IMG/VR virus record: IMGVR_UViG_3300006329_000045
Location: 1-41,818 of that record
DNA length: 41,818 bases
Origin: a virus
Direction: 5' to 3' (one strand)
The first letter of the stretch is position 1. Every line of letters starts with the position of its first letter. Shown piece after piece: positions 34,668 to 40,274 of this stretch. The notes under the pieces were generated by a model. That model was not told the origin of the DNA, searched no databases, and saw only the letters and a program-made list of their open reading frames with translations. Made by a program: the position numbers and the translations under genes.

Positions 34668-34952
34668 TCAATCATCCGAATCTGTAAAGGGGTCATTAGT
34701 AAATGCATCCTTTGGTTCAAATTCGACGCTGATAAGTTTTGCTACTTGAAATGGAATGGGATTACCATCGCCATCCATCATTTCTGGATGTCCTTGTATT
34801 TTAACGAGTTCTTCATCATCTTCTTTCTCCTCAAGAGCTTCGATGTAATTGAGATAATAAGTATTAGCAAACCAACCAATTATAAAACCCATAATTGTCC
34901 CACCAATTACCATCAGTGTAGACATGGTAAGAACAACTGCCATATCCATGAC
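34668..34952 (-). CDS. Module protein A, copy 1: single-span membrane protein
   Basis: 94 residues from ATG 34952, chosen because AAGGAGGT lies 6 bases before it and the paralogue at 41540 starts at the same point. One transmembrane segment near the N-terminus (MSTLMVIGGTIMGFIIGWFA) is followed by YYLNYIEAL, an acidic section, and QGHPEMMDGDGNPIPF, which matches RQHPEMFDVNGNLVPDD of the paralogue. A second in-frame ATG at 35024, also with a good ribosome site (GGTGAGGAG), would add 24 basic residues. Function unknown. Confidence 0.72.
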   Translation of the reverse strand, partial: VMDMAVVLTMSTLMVIGGTIMGFIIGWFANTYYLNYIEALEEKEDDEELVKIQGHPEMMDGDGNPIPFQVAKLISVEFEPKDAFTNDPFTDSDD

Positions 34953-35037
34953 TTTACCTCCTTGCTGTAAAACTAGTACTGTCTCGTCATTTTTTGGTTC
35001 TTTGCTCGACCTCCTACGAAGCATGAACTCCTCACCT

Positions 35038-35403
35038 TTATTTAGAGAGAACTTTCCGACCTCTTTTTTTGGGTTTCCTTCCTGGTTTTCGTTCGAGTTC
35101 ATACTTCCATGCATCCTCTAAAATTTTATAAAGATAAGTTTTAATCTTACGTGCTTTTGGTTTGGGTATGTGACCATAAGCTTCACGTAGAGTAGGATCT
35201 CCTCCCTTAATATACTGCTCTAGTTCAAGAGTTGTTTGACTTAGTTCTGCTGCTGTTGAACTCTCACAGAACCTTCTAACCTGTGGTTTAGTTGCTTTGT
35301 TTCCTTTGAGGTACTGATAACAATTGAATAAGTACCTGTCATTAAAGGACTCTTCGATAGCACGTTCTACCAAGGGGTAGAATTCGTCTTCATACCAATC
35401 CAT
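35038..35403 (-). CDS. Hypothetical protein with basic AT-hook-like tail
   Basis: 121 residues. Helical (MDWYEDEFYPLVERAIEESF, FNCYQYLKGNKATKPQVRRF), ending with a basic RKPGRKPKKRGRKV stretch that resembles DNA-binding AT-hook tails. It overlaps the glutaredoxin gene by 14 bases. DNA binding is possible but not shown; no family recognised. Confidence 0.7.
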   Translation of the reverse strand: MDWYEDEFYPLVERAIEESFNDRYLFNCYQYLKGNKATKPQVRRFCESSTAAELSQTTLELEQYIKGGDPTLREAYGHIPKPKARKIKTYLYKILEDAWKYELERKPGRKPKKRGRKVLSK

Positions 35404-35632
35404 GTTCTTTTAAATAAGTAACTGTTTCTTTAGACCCACCTATTCTAAGGGTGCCTATTGTAACTTGAGGAAATGTAGCATCTCCACCAAATTCTTCTAC
35501 GAAAGCGTGTCTATCAAAGTGTGTGTCTAGTTTGTACACCACATAATTTACTTCTAAACTATCAAATAATTCACAAACCTTTTGACAATAAGGACATCTA
35601 TCCTTGGAATACACAGTAATGTTGCTTAACAT
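35390..35632 (-). CDS. grx: Glutaredoxin
   Basis: 80 residues. Thioredoxin fold with dithiol active site CPYC at 13-16, a cis-proline segment (TFPQVTIG) and the GG motif (IGGSKE). It reduces disulfides with glutathione, and in T4-like phages likely serves ribonucleotide reductase for dNTP supply. It heads the replication and metabolism operon, 40 bases after a promoter that starts inside the preceding terminator. Confidence 0.96.
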   Translation of the reverse strand: MLSNITVYSKDRCPYCQKVCELFDSLEVNYVVYKLDTHFDRHAFVEEFGGDATFPQVTIGTLRIGGSKETVTYLKEHGLV

Positions 35633-35678
35633 GCTTCTATTTTAGTGCTTTTAATTTAATTTATATAAAGGCGAATTT

Positions 35679-35707
35679 ATAATAGCAAATAAAAAGAGGG
35701 GTGTCAA
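35679..35707 (-). promoter_or_regulatory. Sigma70-type promoter, -35 inside a terminator hairpin
   Basis: Minus strand TTGACA (35702-35707), 17-base spacer, TATTAT (35679-35684). The -35 is made from the loop and stem bases of the terminator at 35691-35716. It would drive the glutaredoxin-to-gp32 operon. Confidence 0.8.
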
Positions 35708-35716
35708 GCACCCCTC
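35691..35716 (-). terminator. Rho-independent terminator
   Basis: Minus strand stem GAGGGGTG/CACCCCTC with loop CTTGA and a T run, 30 bases after the stop of the secreted protein gene. Confidence 0.9.
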
Positions 35717-35745
35717 ATAATTGATCCATCTCGAACCAGAGTTAT

Positions 35746-36105
35746 TTAGAATGTGAACTTCACACCTGCTTTAGCACCCCAGTCAATGTTATCTTCAGCA
35801 GTTACGCCAGAGATTTCTCCATAGAACTTATCATAAGAACCACCAAGGTATCCTATTAGTTCAACGTCACCGAACTCGTCAGCAGATTCTGTGTGAGTCA
35901 CTGTAGGACCACCAGATACGTACCATCCAAGTCCACTAGGTGTTTCTCCTTCGTATCCGACCTGTGCTTCTAATGCACCAGATGTATATGCTCCATCAGG
36001 ATATGAACCACTTGCTTCCAAATTGACATATGGACCAGCAAAAGCTGCACCAGATACTAGAAGAGGAGTTGCTGCTACTGCAGCGATTGTTGATTTAAAA
36101 GACAT
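35746..36105 (-). CDS. Secreted beta-rich, porin-like small protein
   Basis: 119 residues from the ATG at 36105. The N-terminus MSFKSTIAAVAATPLLVSGA with AFA is a Sec signal peptide (likely cut after AFA). The mature part alternates short strands (YVNLEASGSY, ALEAQVGYEG, WYVSGGPTVTH, VELIGYLGGSY, FYGEISGV, WGAKAGVKFTF) and ends in phenylalanine, as in outer-membrane beta barrels. About eight strands would make a small barrel; a periplasmic protein is the alternative. It is a single-gene unit with its own promoter, palindromic operator candidate, structured leader and terminator, unusual for this compact genome. Confidence 0.75.
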   Translation of the reverse strand: MSFKSTIAAVAATPLLVSGAAFAGPYVNLEASGSYPDGAYTSGALEAQVGYEGETPSGLGWYVSGGPTVTHTESADEFGDVELIGYLGGSYDKFYGEISGVTAEDNIDWGAKAGVKFTF

Positions 36106-36219
36106 GTTTGTTTGAGTTATCTCGCAAGGCAATAAAAAACCCTTGCGGATGATAGCTTCCCCGACATGGGAAACTTTTACATACGCAGGGGCACGATCTT
36201 TCGATCCCTTTGTTATGAT
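36106..36219 (-). ncRNA. Structured 5' leader of the secreted-protein gene
   Basis: About 114 bases between the predicted start of transcription and the ATG. Minus-strand hairpins seen by eye: GATC-GAAA-GATC, with GGG/CCC outside it; AGTTTCCC/GGGGAAGCT (one G-T pair); and CGCAAGG/CCTTGCG with an 11-base loop rich in T. Three stable stems in so short a leader suggest a regulatory RNA element. I do not recognise a named riboswitch class. Confidence 0.5.
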
Positions 36220-36223
36220 AGTA

Positions 36224-36245
36224 TTTAGTATAGCACTATACTAAA
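36224..36245. promoter_or_regulatory. 22-bp palindromic operator candidate
   Basis: Perfect 10-bp arms TTTAGTATAG and CTATACTAAA separated by two bases. It overlaps the -10 box and fills the spacer of the promoter at 36227-36255, the normal place for a dimeric repressor. Confidence 0.65.
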
Positions 36246-36255
36246 GAGTTGTCAA
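36227..36255 (-). promoter_or_regulatory. Sigma70-type promoter of the secreted-protein gene
   Basis: Minus strand TTGACA (36250-36255), 17-base spacer, TATACT (36227-36232). It overlaps the stop of the 35-residue peptide gene. Confidence 0.85.
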
Positions 36256-36256
36256 G

Positions 36257-36364
36257 TTATTCTTTGATGACATTTTGTAGGGTTAGCATCACTACTGTTG
36301 TCAATACTGTCACATTTACTAGTATTAACCCTACCATCTTTAATGTAGAGAGTGTTACAGGCAT
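36257..36364 (-). CDS. 35-residue membrane peptide
   Basis: MPVTLSTLKMVGLILVNVTV continues as LTTVVMLTLQ and ends NVIKE: one transmembrane segment. It lies 32 bases after the 208-residue gene and its stop abuts the next promoter. No clear ribosome site, so translation is less certain. Function unknown. Confidence 0.45.
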   Translation of the reverse strand: MPVTLSTLKMVGLILVNVTVLTTVVMLTLQNVIKE

Positions 36365-36396
36365 TTATATGTTAAGTTTTGTTACTTAATATATAT

Positions 36397-37023
36397 CTAA
36401 CAGTTTTTGTTGAGATCTTCTGCCATGTTACCACCTATCTGTGCACCTTGATCGCCACCGAACATTGCTATCCAACCTGCAGCAACCCAACCTACGAATG
36501 GTATTCCTGATACAGCAGGAGCAGCAGCAGCACCCATACTAGTACCTACAAGTTTACCTGTTCCTTTTGCAGCACCGATTGCTTCAATACATGCTTCTGA
36601 TTTTAAAGTACCTTTAGTTCCTTGTAATGACTCTGGACTATTATGAACATCTCCAGTCATTGTATACTCTTCTACACTCTTCTGAGTGTTGTTTGAAAGT
36701 CCTAGGAAACCACCTTTCTTTTTAATATCCTTAGTGGTATACATGACTTTCGGGTCATTTGATTTATAAGCAATCTTATATCCTTCTTTACTTGCTTCAA
36801 CCTTATAAGAAGTATAAGGACCTACAGGTAGATTAATTTCTGGTAGTTTTGTAGTTCTACGATTGGCAATCGTACCAATCATACCAATATGTGAAAGACC
36901 AACTAGTGTACTAACAATTATAACACCTATCTTAGTCCAATTTGTTTTTGTTTTTGGTTTCTTTGGTTTTACCTCAGCACCGAACATCGCTTCATCTTGA
37001 TCCATTTGTTTTGATTTACTCAC
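36397..37023 (-). CDS. Membrane protein with glycine-zipper C-terminus
   Basis: 208 residues. A basic cytoplasmic N-terminus (VKPKKPKTKTNW) leads into a transmembrane segment (IGVIIVSTLVGLSHIGMIGT). A beta-rich domain follows (YKVEASKEGYKIAYKSND), then a glycine/alanine-rich hydrophobic stretch (GTSMGAAAAPAVSGIPFVGW, VAAGWIAMFGG). Host-envelope location is inferred. No family recognised. It overlaps the cupin gene by 8 bases. Confidence 0.65.
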   Translation of the reverse strand: MSKSKQMDQDEAMFGAEVKPKKPKTKTNWTKIGVIIVSTLVGLSHIGMIGTIANRRTTKLPEINLPVGPYTSYKVEASKEGYKIAYKSNDPKVMYTTKDIKKKGGFLGLSNNTQKSVEEYTMTGDVHNSPESLQGTKGTLKSEACIEAIGAAKGTGKLVGTSMGAAAAPAVSGIPFVGWVAAGWIAMFGGDQGAQIGGNMAEDLNKNC

Positions 37024-37489
37024 CTAAGGTATGTATAACAGGATTAACATTTCTTAGTATATTATATAAATCTCTGTTCTCTGCTGTGGATACTGGATAG
37101 AACTCAGCATGAGGATCGAAACCAGGATACCTTGTTGCTTGATTGATTACTATTGATCCATCCTTACCTGACACTGACCTATGAAATGTATTACGTGGTA
37201 TTACTAAAGCACCACTGTGTCTATTAAGATGTACTATATGGTATTGATTCTTCCAATCTCTATTAATCAACTCAAAGGTTCTCTCACCCGATACTACACG
37301 ATTACAATCGTCTTGAAAACTATGAATGTAGAACTGTTTACCTCCTACACAATCAGGTGGAGGTGACACAGCAGGACCTGAGTGTACTACAAGGTCAGCA
37401 GCATTTGATTCTTCAACTGATATATCATAGAAGATAACATCTTCTGTCTCACGAAACACTTTGTGTTCGTTAAAATTAACGTCGCTCAT
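37016..37489 (-). CDS. Cupin-fold protein
   Basis: 157 residues. The second half carries a cupin motif-2-like sequence, GALVIPRNTFHRSVSG (P98, H103), after YHIVHLNRH; the first motif is degenerate around YIHSFQD (H56). The fold fits a small metal-binding or sugar-isomerase-like barrel, but the ligand set is incomplete, so enzyme activity is uncertain. The ATG directly follows the stop of the frameshifted gene (TAG ATG), in a tight operon. Confidence 0.65.
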   Translation of the reverse strand: MSDVNFNEHKVFRETEDVIFYDISVEESNAADLVVHSGPAVSPPPDCVGGKQFYIHSFQDDCNRVVSGERTFELINRDWKNQYHIVHLNRHSGALVIPRNTFHRSVSGKDGSIVINQATRYPGFDPHAEFYPVSTAENRDLYNILRNVNPVIHTLGE

Positions 37490-37790
37490 CTATCTCCACT
37501 TTGTATATGGTAGAGATTCTACATCTGTTTTGTCCTTTGCTGCAATTAATTTTGCAGTTTCTATTTCATCACTCTCATCTGGATTGGTGTGATGTGTGAC
37601 TTCTTTTAAAGTTTTAAGATATTCTAAAACGTGTTCACTGTATCTCCATCAGTTCATCATAGCACCCTTGGTTATGTGCACAACCACGAAGGTCGTGGTC
37701 TGGTTTCATTACTGACTCTGTGAATAGAGACACTGCTCTATCGTATTTGATAGCAGCAGATTCTGCTCCTACTGATGCTTGATCTTTCAT
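37490..37790 (-). CDS. Small conserved-type gene interrupted by a +1 frameshift
   Basis: The ATG at 37790 gives 51 residues (MKDQASVGAESAAIKYDRAV..., DLRGCAHNQGCYDELMEIQ) before TGA at 37635-37637. The next frame continues without any usable start codon, coding YSEHVLEYLKTLKEV and ending DVESLPYTKWR, and stops at TAG just before the cupin ATG. A single-base skip near 37640 joins both into about 99 residues (DELME then YSEHV). Both halves look protein-like and fit neatly between neighbours. A sequencing error, a recent mutation or programmed +1 frameshifting would each explain it. Confidence 0.6.
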
Positions 37791-37794
37791 AATG

Positions 37795-38055
37795 TTAATG
37801 TTGTAATTTTTGTACCACTGTTTCTTTTTGCATAGGTGCTACGTCATTTAATCCGTTAGCATCAAACCAAGGTGCTGCTTCCCAATCAAATCCTTCACCA
37901 AATGTATTGTCAGGTGATACAACATACCAATGACACTTAGCGTCAGGTATATCTACTGCACACACTGCCCAATCATCTGCCCACTGTGGTACTTGAACGT
38001 ACATTACAGGTAGATGATTAGCAAACAATGAAATAATAAAGGAGAAGATAATCAT
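37795..38055 (-). CDS. Small secreted or membrane-anchored protein
   Basis: 86 residues. The N-terminus MIIFSFIISLFANHLPVMYV is a signal peptide or membrane anchor. The rest is aromatic-rich with two cysteines (DDWAVCAVDIPDAKCHWYVV), then GFDWEAAPWFDANG. No family recognised. It starts at the stop of the NdhS-like gene (1-base overlap) and ends 4 bases before the frameshifted gene. Confidence 0.65.
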   Translation of the reverse strand: MIIFSFIISLFANHLPVMYVQVPQWADDWAVCAVDIPDAKCHWYVVSPDNTFGEGFDWEAAPWFDANGLNDVAPMQKETVVQKLQH

Positions 38056-38252
38056 TAATAGTTCTTTGATTTAGGGATGTTGCCACCTTCTCTTAATTCA
38101 GATATTCTGAAAGTGATAAGTTTCTCCCAAGGAGAATAGTTATCAAACAGAACTGATGCAGTTTTCTTTGTGCATCTCTGAACAAATCCAGTATACCCAT
38201 TATATATTGAGTTTGGGCTATCAATTGTAACAGTTGTGCCTGGTAAAATCAT
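38055..38252 (-). CDS. ndhS: NdhS-like protein (ferredoxin-docking subunit of photosynthetic NDH-1)
   Basis: 65 residues from the ATG at 38252. MILPGTTVTIDSPNSIYNGY is followed by TGFVQRCTKKTASVLFDN and WEKLITFRISEL; this closely follows the NdhS (CRR31, formerly DUF3252) pattern MILPG.[47 protein letters not shown] as I recall it, including the SH3-like KOW part. NdhS is the ferredoxin-binding subunit of NDH-1, which runs cyclic electron flow around photosystem I. A phage copy could tune ATP/NADPH balance. It overlaps the upstream membrane gene by 4 bases. Confidence 0.82.
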   Translation of the reverse strand: MILPGTTVTIDSPNSIYNGYTGFVQRCTKKTASVLFDNYSPWEKLITFRISELREGGNIPKSKNY

Positions 38253-38536
38253 ATACCATTCCAAAATGTATCTGTTGGTGTCTGCATATTTCTTGAGATG
38301 AAATACAAACCTACGTTACATAGAAACCAATACAAATTAGTTATCCATGCTTGTCTCCAACAGTATTTTCTGTTGCTTTGCACAATGTATTGATTCCTCT
38401 CATTCATTGATGCATCAGCGGATAAAGGTCTGAACTTTAACCATTGTTCTAGTCCTAGTGAGATTAGAAATCCAACAGCAAAAATATAAAACAATAGGTT
38501 TAGTAAACCTGCCATTGAAAATAAAAATGGGATCAT
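38249..38536 (-). CDS. Two-span membrane protein
   Basis: 95 residues. Two transmembrane segments: MAGLLNLLFYIFAVGFLISL near the start and ITNLYWFLCNVGLYFIS near the end, with a polar loop (LSADASMNERNQYIVQSNRK) between. Its ATG overlaps the stop of the preceding gene and its own stop overlaps NdhS. It could be a membrane partner of the NdhS-like product, but this is only suggested by position. No family recognised. Confidence 0.68.
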   Translation of the reverse strand: MIPFLFSMAGLLNLLFYIFAVGFLISLGLEQWLKFRPLSADASMNERNQYIVQSNRKYCWRQAWITNLYWFLCNVGLYFISRNMQTPTDTFWNGI

Positions 38537-38835
38537 TAATCTCTTTGCCTCCAGTCGTCAGACCTTTCTTGATGAAACCATTCTACCACATCTTCTGGTT
38601 TTTGGAAACCCCTAGTATGTTTCCTTGGATCGGAGTTTCCTATGTCCAAGTACTTAAGAAAAGTTGAGTCGCTATCTGTTGATAATCTTCTTGCTGATGA
38701 TAACATCCCTCTTGCAGATGTATTTGCTTTTGCTAATTTCGTTGCCCATATCATATCTTCCATACTTACTTCTGTTCCTGATGCAATTGATTTGCAGATT
38801 TCTACTAACCGTAGACGATATGCGGTAGATAACAT
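38536..38835 (-). CDS. Hypothetical soluble protein
   Basis: 99 residues. Helical N-terminus (YRLRLVEICKSIASGTEVSM, EDMIWATKLAKAN), then an RxLSSARRL section and a hydrophilic end (GFQKPEDVVEWFHQERSDDW). It fits small cyanophage proteins of unknown role. The ribosome site is weak. It lies 46 bases after the 44-residue peptide gene. Confidence 0.6.
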   Translation of the reverse strand: MLSTAYRLRLVEICKSIASGTEVSMEDMIWATKLAKANTSARGMLSSARRLSTDSDSTFLKYLDIGNSDPRKHTRGFQKPEDVVEWFHQERSDDWRQRD

Positions 38836-38881
38836 AGATTAATAATTATTATTAGTATTAATTATACAACTTATAATCGCT

Positions 38882-39016
38882 TTAGTATTCGTTTGTTAGT
38901 TCTGCCTGACAAGGTGGTGTTGTTCTATGATAATTAACATGCATTAACTCTATGAATATAAGAGAACAAATCAATATCATATTGATCTGAAACAAAGGAT
39001 GCTTTAATAAATTCAT
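38882..39016 (-). CDS. 44-residue membrane peptide
   Basis: MNLLKHPLFQINMILICSLI then FIELMHVNYHRTTPPC: one transmembrane segment with a short outer tail. The ATG overlaps the stop of the 55-residue gene (ATGA), which supports coupled translation. Function unknown. Confidence 0.55.
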   Translation of the reverse strand: MNLLKHPLFQINMILICSLIFIELMHVNYHRTTPPCQAELTNEY

Positions 39017-39180
39017 TCTGGATATCCATCATCATCCTCCGACACACCTACACGAGGTCCTTCAGTTTGTTCATACCATGGGTGAACATATGCACTTGGA
39101 TCTGAATATACTTCGCTCTCTAATTCTTCTAGTAAAACTTTAAGATCCTTTACTATCTTTTTTAGGTTTCGCTTTTTCAT
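39013..39180 (-). CDS. 55-residue acidic protein
   Basis: Starts at ATG 39180 (MKKRNLKKIVKDLKVLLEEL); the longer frame would lie inside the neighbouring gene. Helical basic N-terminus, then acidic C-terminus with YVHPWYEQTEGPRVGVSEDD. It overlaps the genes on both sides. Function unknown. Confidence 0.55.
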   Translation of the reverse strand: MKKRNLKKIVKDLKVLLEELESEVYSDPSAYVHPWYEQTEGPRVGVSEDDDGYPE

Positions 39181-39289
39181 GATACTTAATTTGTTTAGCA
39201 TACCAAACTTCCTGTTCAGTATACCATTCTGGATGCTCTTTGGCAACCTTTATTAATTTCTTTGCTGCTTTCTTTGTTGATAAACTCAT
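39140..39289 (-). CDS. 49-residue basic protein
   Basis: MSLSTKKAAKKLIKVAKEHP then EWYTEQEVWYAKQIKYHEKA and a lysine-rich tail. The EHPEWYTEQEVWYAK segment is reminiscent of small cyanophage proteins. It overlaps the preceding gene by 4 bases (ATGA) and the following by 41. Function unknown. Confidence 0.55.
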   Translation of the reverse strand: MSLSTKKAAKKLIKVAKEHPEWYTEQEVWYAKQIKYHEKAKPKKDSKGS

Positions 39290-39405
39290 ATAATGCCTAA
39301 TGAACCTGCTGTTATACCAATACCTAACACCAATACAAATTCAAGTATCCCATGGGATGCAACTGGAATATTATTGACCTTGTAGATTAAATCTCTGGGG
39401 AGCAT
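39286..39405 (-). CDS. 39-residue membrane peptide
   Basis: MLPRDLIYKVNNIPVASHGI then LEFVLVLGIGITAGSLGII: a polar start and one hydrophobic C-terminal segment. Late box at 39434-39441 lies 29 bases upstream. It overlaps the next gene (ATGA). Confidence 0.55.
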   Translation of the reverse strand: MLPRDLIYKVNNIPVASHGILEFVLVLGIGITAGSLGII

Positions 39406-39433
39406 TGCTATGATTGTAAAGTTGTGTTACAAG

Positions 39434-39441
39434 TATTTATA
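39434..39441 (-). promoter_or_regulatory. T4-type late promoter box TATAAATA
   Basis: Minus strand box just after the 26-residue peptide gene and before the 39-residue gene; it would add late transcription to the small-gene operon. Confidence 0.65.
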
Positions 39442-39446
39442 AAACT

Positions 39447-39527
39447 TTACGCAAACACTACTCTCTGTACAACATCACCATAGTATGTGTATACAAGTAA
39501 GATACTAACGAATAAAAAATGCTGCAT
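39447..39527 (-). CDS. 26-residue membrane peptide
   Basis: MQHFLFVSILLVYTYYGDVV then QRVVFA: one short hydrophobic segment, aromatic-rich. It is the first frame after the composite promoter at 39553-39581. The ribosome site is weak, so translation is moderately supported. Confidence 0.45.
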   Translation of the reverse strand: MQHFLFVSILLVYTYYGDVVQRVVFA

Positions 39528-39552
39528 TGACTTAGGTAAATATACTTACAGT

Positions 39553-39581
39553 ATTATATAGGTATTTATACTCTTTGTCAA
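39553..39581 (-). promoter_or_regulatory. Perfect consensus promoter with embedded late box
   Basis: Minus strand TTGACA (39576-39581), 17-base spacer, TATAAT (39553-39558). The spacer also contains a late TATAAATA box (39563-39570). The -35 overlaps the TGA of the gene upstream. It should drive the small-gene operon early and late. Confidence 0.85.
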
Positions 39582-39721
39582 CAGTTCTCTTCTTCGTAGT
39601 ACTTTAGTTTGTGTAAAAGTTTATTGGTTTCGAGAAAACTCTCTCCATCCGTTATGATATTTTTATAATACTCACATGCCTTGACCATTTTATCAATTTC
39701 TTTTTTATTAAAGTGGATCAT
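39578..39721 (-). CDS. Small acidic/basic helical protein
   Basis: 47 residues from ATG 39721 (MIHFNKKEIDKMVKACEYY...). AAGGA lies 7 bases before this ATG. An ATG seven codons earlier (39742) abuts the TATAAT of the promoter at 39743-39770, so it should not be on the transcript. The sequence is helical and ends KLLHKLKYYEEENC. Function unknown. Confidence 0.6.
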   Translation of the reverse strand: MIHFNKKEIDKMVKACEYYKNIITDGESFLETNKLLHKLKYYEEENC

Positions 39722-39742
39722 AATGTTATCCTTGTCTTCCAT

Positions 39743-39770
39743 ATTATATAACAAAAAAAGAGGGTGTCAA
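39743..39770 (-). promoter_or_regulatory. Sigma70-type promoter, -35 inside a terminator hairpin
   Basis: Minus strand TTGACA (39765-39770), 16-base spacer, TATAAT (39743-39748). The -35 is the loop and stem base pairs of the terminator at 39753-39779. Confidence 0.75.
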
Positions 39771-39779
39771 GCACCCTCT
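39753..39779 (-). terminator. Rho-independent terminator
   Basis: Minus strand stem AGAGGGTG/CACCCTCT, loop CTTGA, seven T. Nearly identical in sequence to the terminator at 35691-35716. Confidence 0.9.
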
Positions 39780-39783
39780 GACT

Positions 39784-39870
39784 TTATTTTCCATACAGGA
39801 ATTGAACTTCAGCAGTTATGATTGTGAGAAAGATAGCAGATGCTACCATAATCTCAATAACTTCAATCAC
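39784..39870 (-). CDS. 28-residue membrane peptide
   Basis: GTG start at 39870 overlaps the stop of the DUF4278-like gene (GTGA). The peptide reads MIEVIEIMVASAIFLTIITA then EVQFLYGK: one transmembrane segment. Its MIE start resembles the two MIE proteins at 40036 and 40263. Translation is inferred from coupling only. Confidence 0.45.
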   Translation of the reverse strand: MIEVIEIMVASAIFLTIITAEVQFLYGK

Positions 39871-39992
39871 TTAGTACTTGTAAGTTCTTTTTCTAATCTT
39901 ACACCACGGTAAGTTAAATCGACCTTGCTTGATTGCTGATCTTTGTTCCTGTCGGTGTCATACTTAACACCACGGTATGTGACTTGTGCCAT
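39867..39992 (-). CDS. DUF4278-like small protein
   Basis: 41 residues from ATG 39992 with AGGAG before it. Two YRGV motifs (VTYRGVKYDTD and LTYRGVRLE) separated by a polar linker fit the DUF4278 family of cyanobacteria and cyanophages, whose members read MxLxYRGxxYD. Function unknown. The longer frame upstream would run into the repeat and the neighbouring gene. Confidence 0.7.
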   Translation of the reverse strand: MAQVTYRGVKYDTDRNKDQQSSKVDLTYRGVRLEKELTSTK

Positions 39993-40026
39993 TTGGTTTG
40001 CTCCTAAAGTAGTAGGGTTTTTAAAT

Positions 40027-40054
40027 CCCGTTCCTTCAGTCGGCTTTTGCGTCC
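40027..40054 (-). repeat. Copy 2 of an intergenic/gene-end repeat
   Basis: Minus strand GGACGCAA, AAGCCGACT and GGAACGGG in a row (28 bases, one base offset from copy 1 at 40247-40274). It covers the last codons and stop of the gene at 40036-40233. Confidence 0.6.
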
Positions 40055-40233
40055 TTACAATATAACCCATATGATTCACCAAAATCATAATACAAATCAA
40101 TAATTTCCTGTCTCTCTTCTACACTAAGGTCAGGATAGACTTTAGCACGATCAACAAGAGTATTGATATCTGTACATGATACTGTAACTATTGTAGTAAC
40201 AGCAGTTGATGCAGCAATTAAAGTTTCAATCAT
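40036..40233 (-). CDS. Small secreted protein, MIE type, copy 2
   Basis: 65 residues. MIETLIAASTAVTTIVTVSC is a signal peptide or lipoprotein-like anchor, followed by acidic LSVEERQEIIDLYYDFGESY and a C-terminal DAKAD. Its leader contains CGTTCATCC, as does that of the gene at 40263-40466, and both gene ends carry the 28-base repeat. It may derive from a duplication. Function unknown. Confidence 0.62.
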   Translation of the reverse strand: MIETLIAASTAVTTIVTVSCTDINTLVDRAKVYPDLSVEERQEIIDLYYDFGESYGLYCKDAKAD

Positions 40234-40235
40234 AA

Positions 40236-40274
40236 GGATGAACGAACCCGTTCCGAGTCGGCTTACTTGCGTCC
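40236..40274 (-). repeat. Copy 1 of gene-end repeat plus CGTTCATCC leader element
   Basis: Minus strand GGACGCAAGTAAGCCGACT then GGAACGGG (40247-40274), followed by CGTTCATCC (40236-40244) just before the next ATG. A second CGTTCATCC lies at 40469-40477 before the ATG at 40466. Confidence 0.6.

Noticed and set aside
36106-36219. tRNA gene in the leader with several stems
   Set aside because: No anticodon-arm geometry and no T-arm GTTCRANYC sequence; the stems do not form a cloverleaf.
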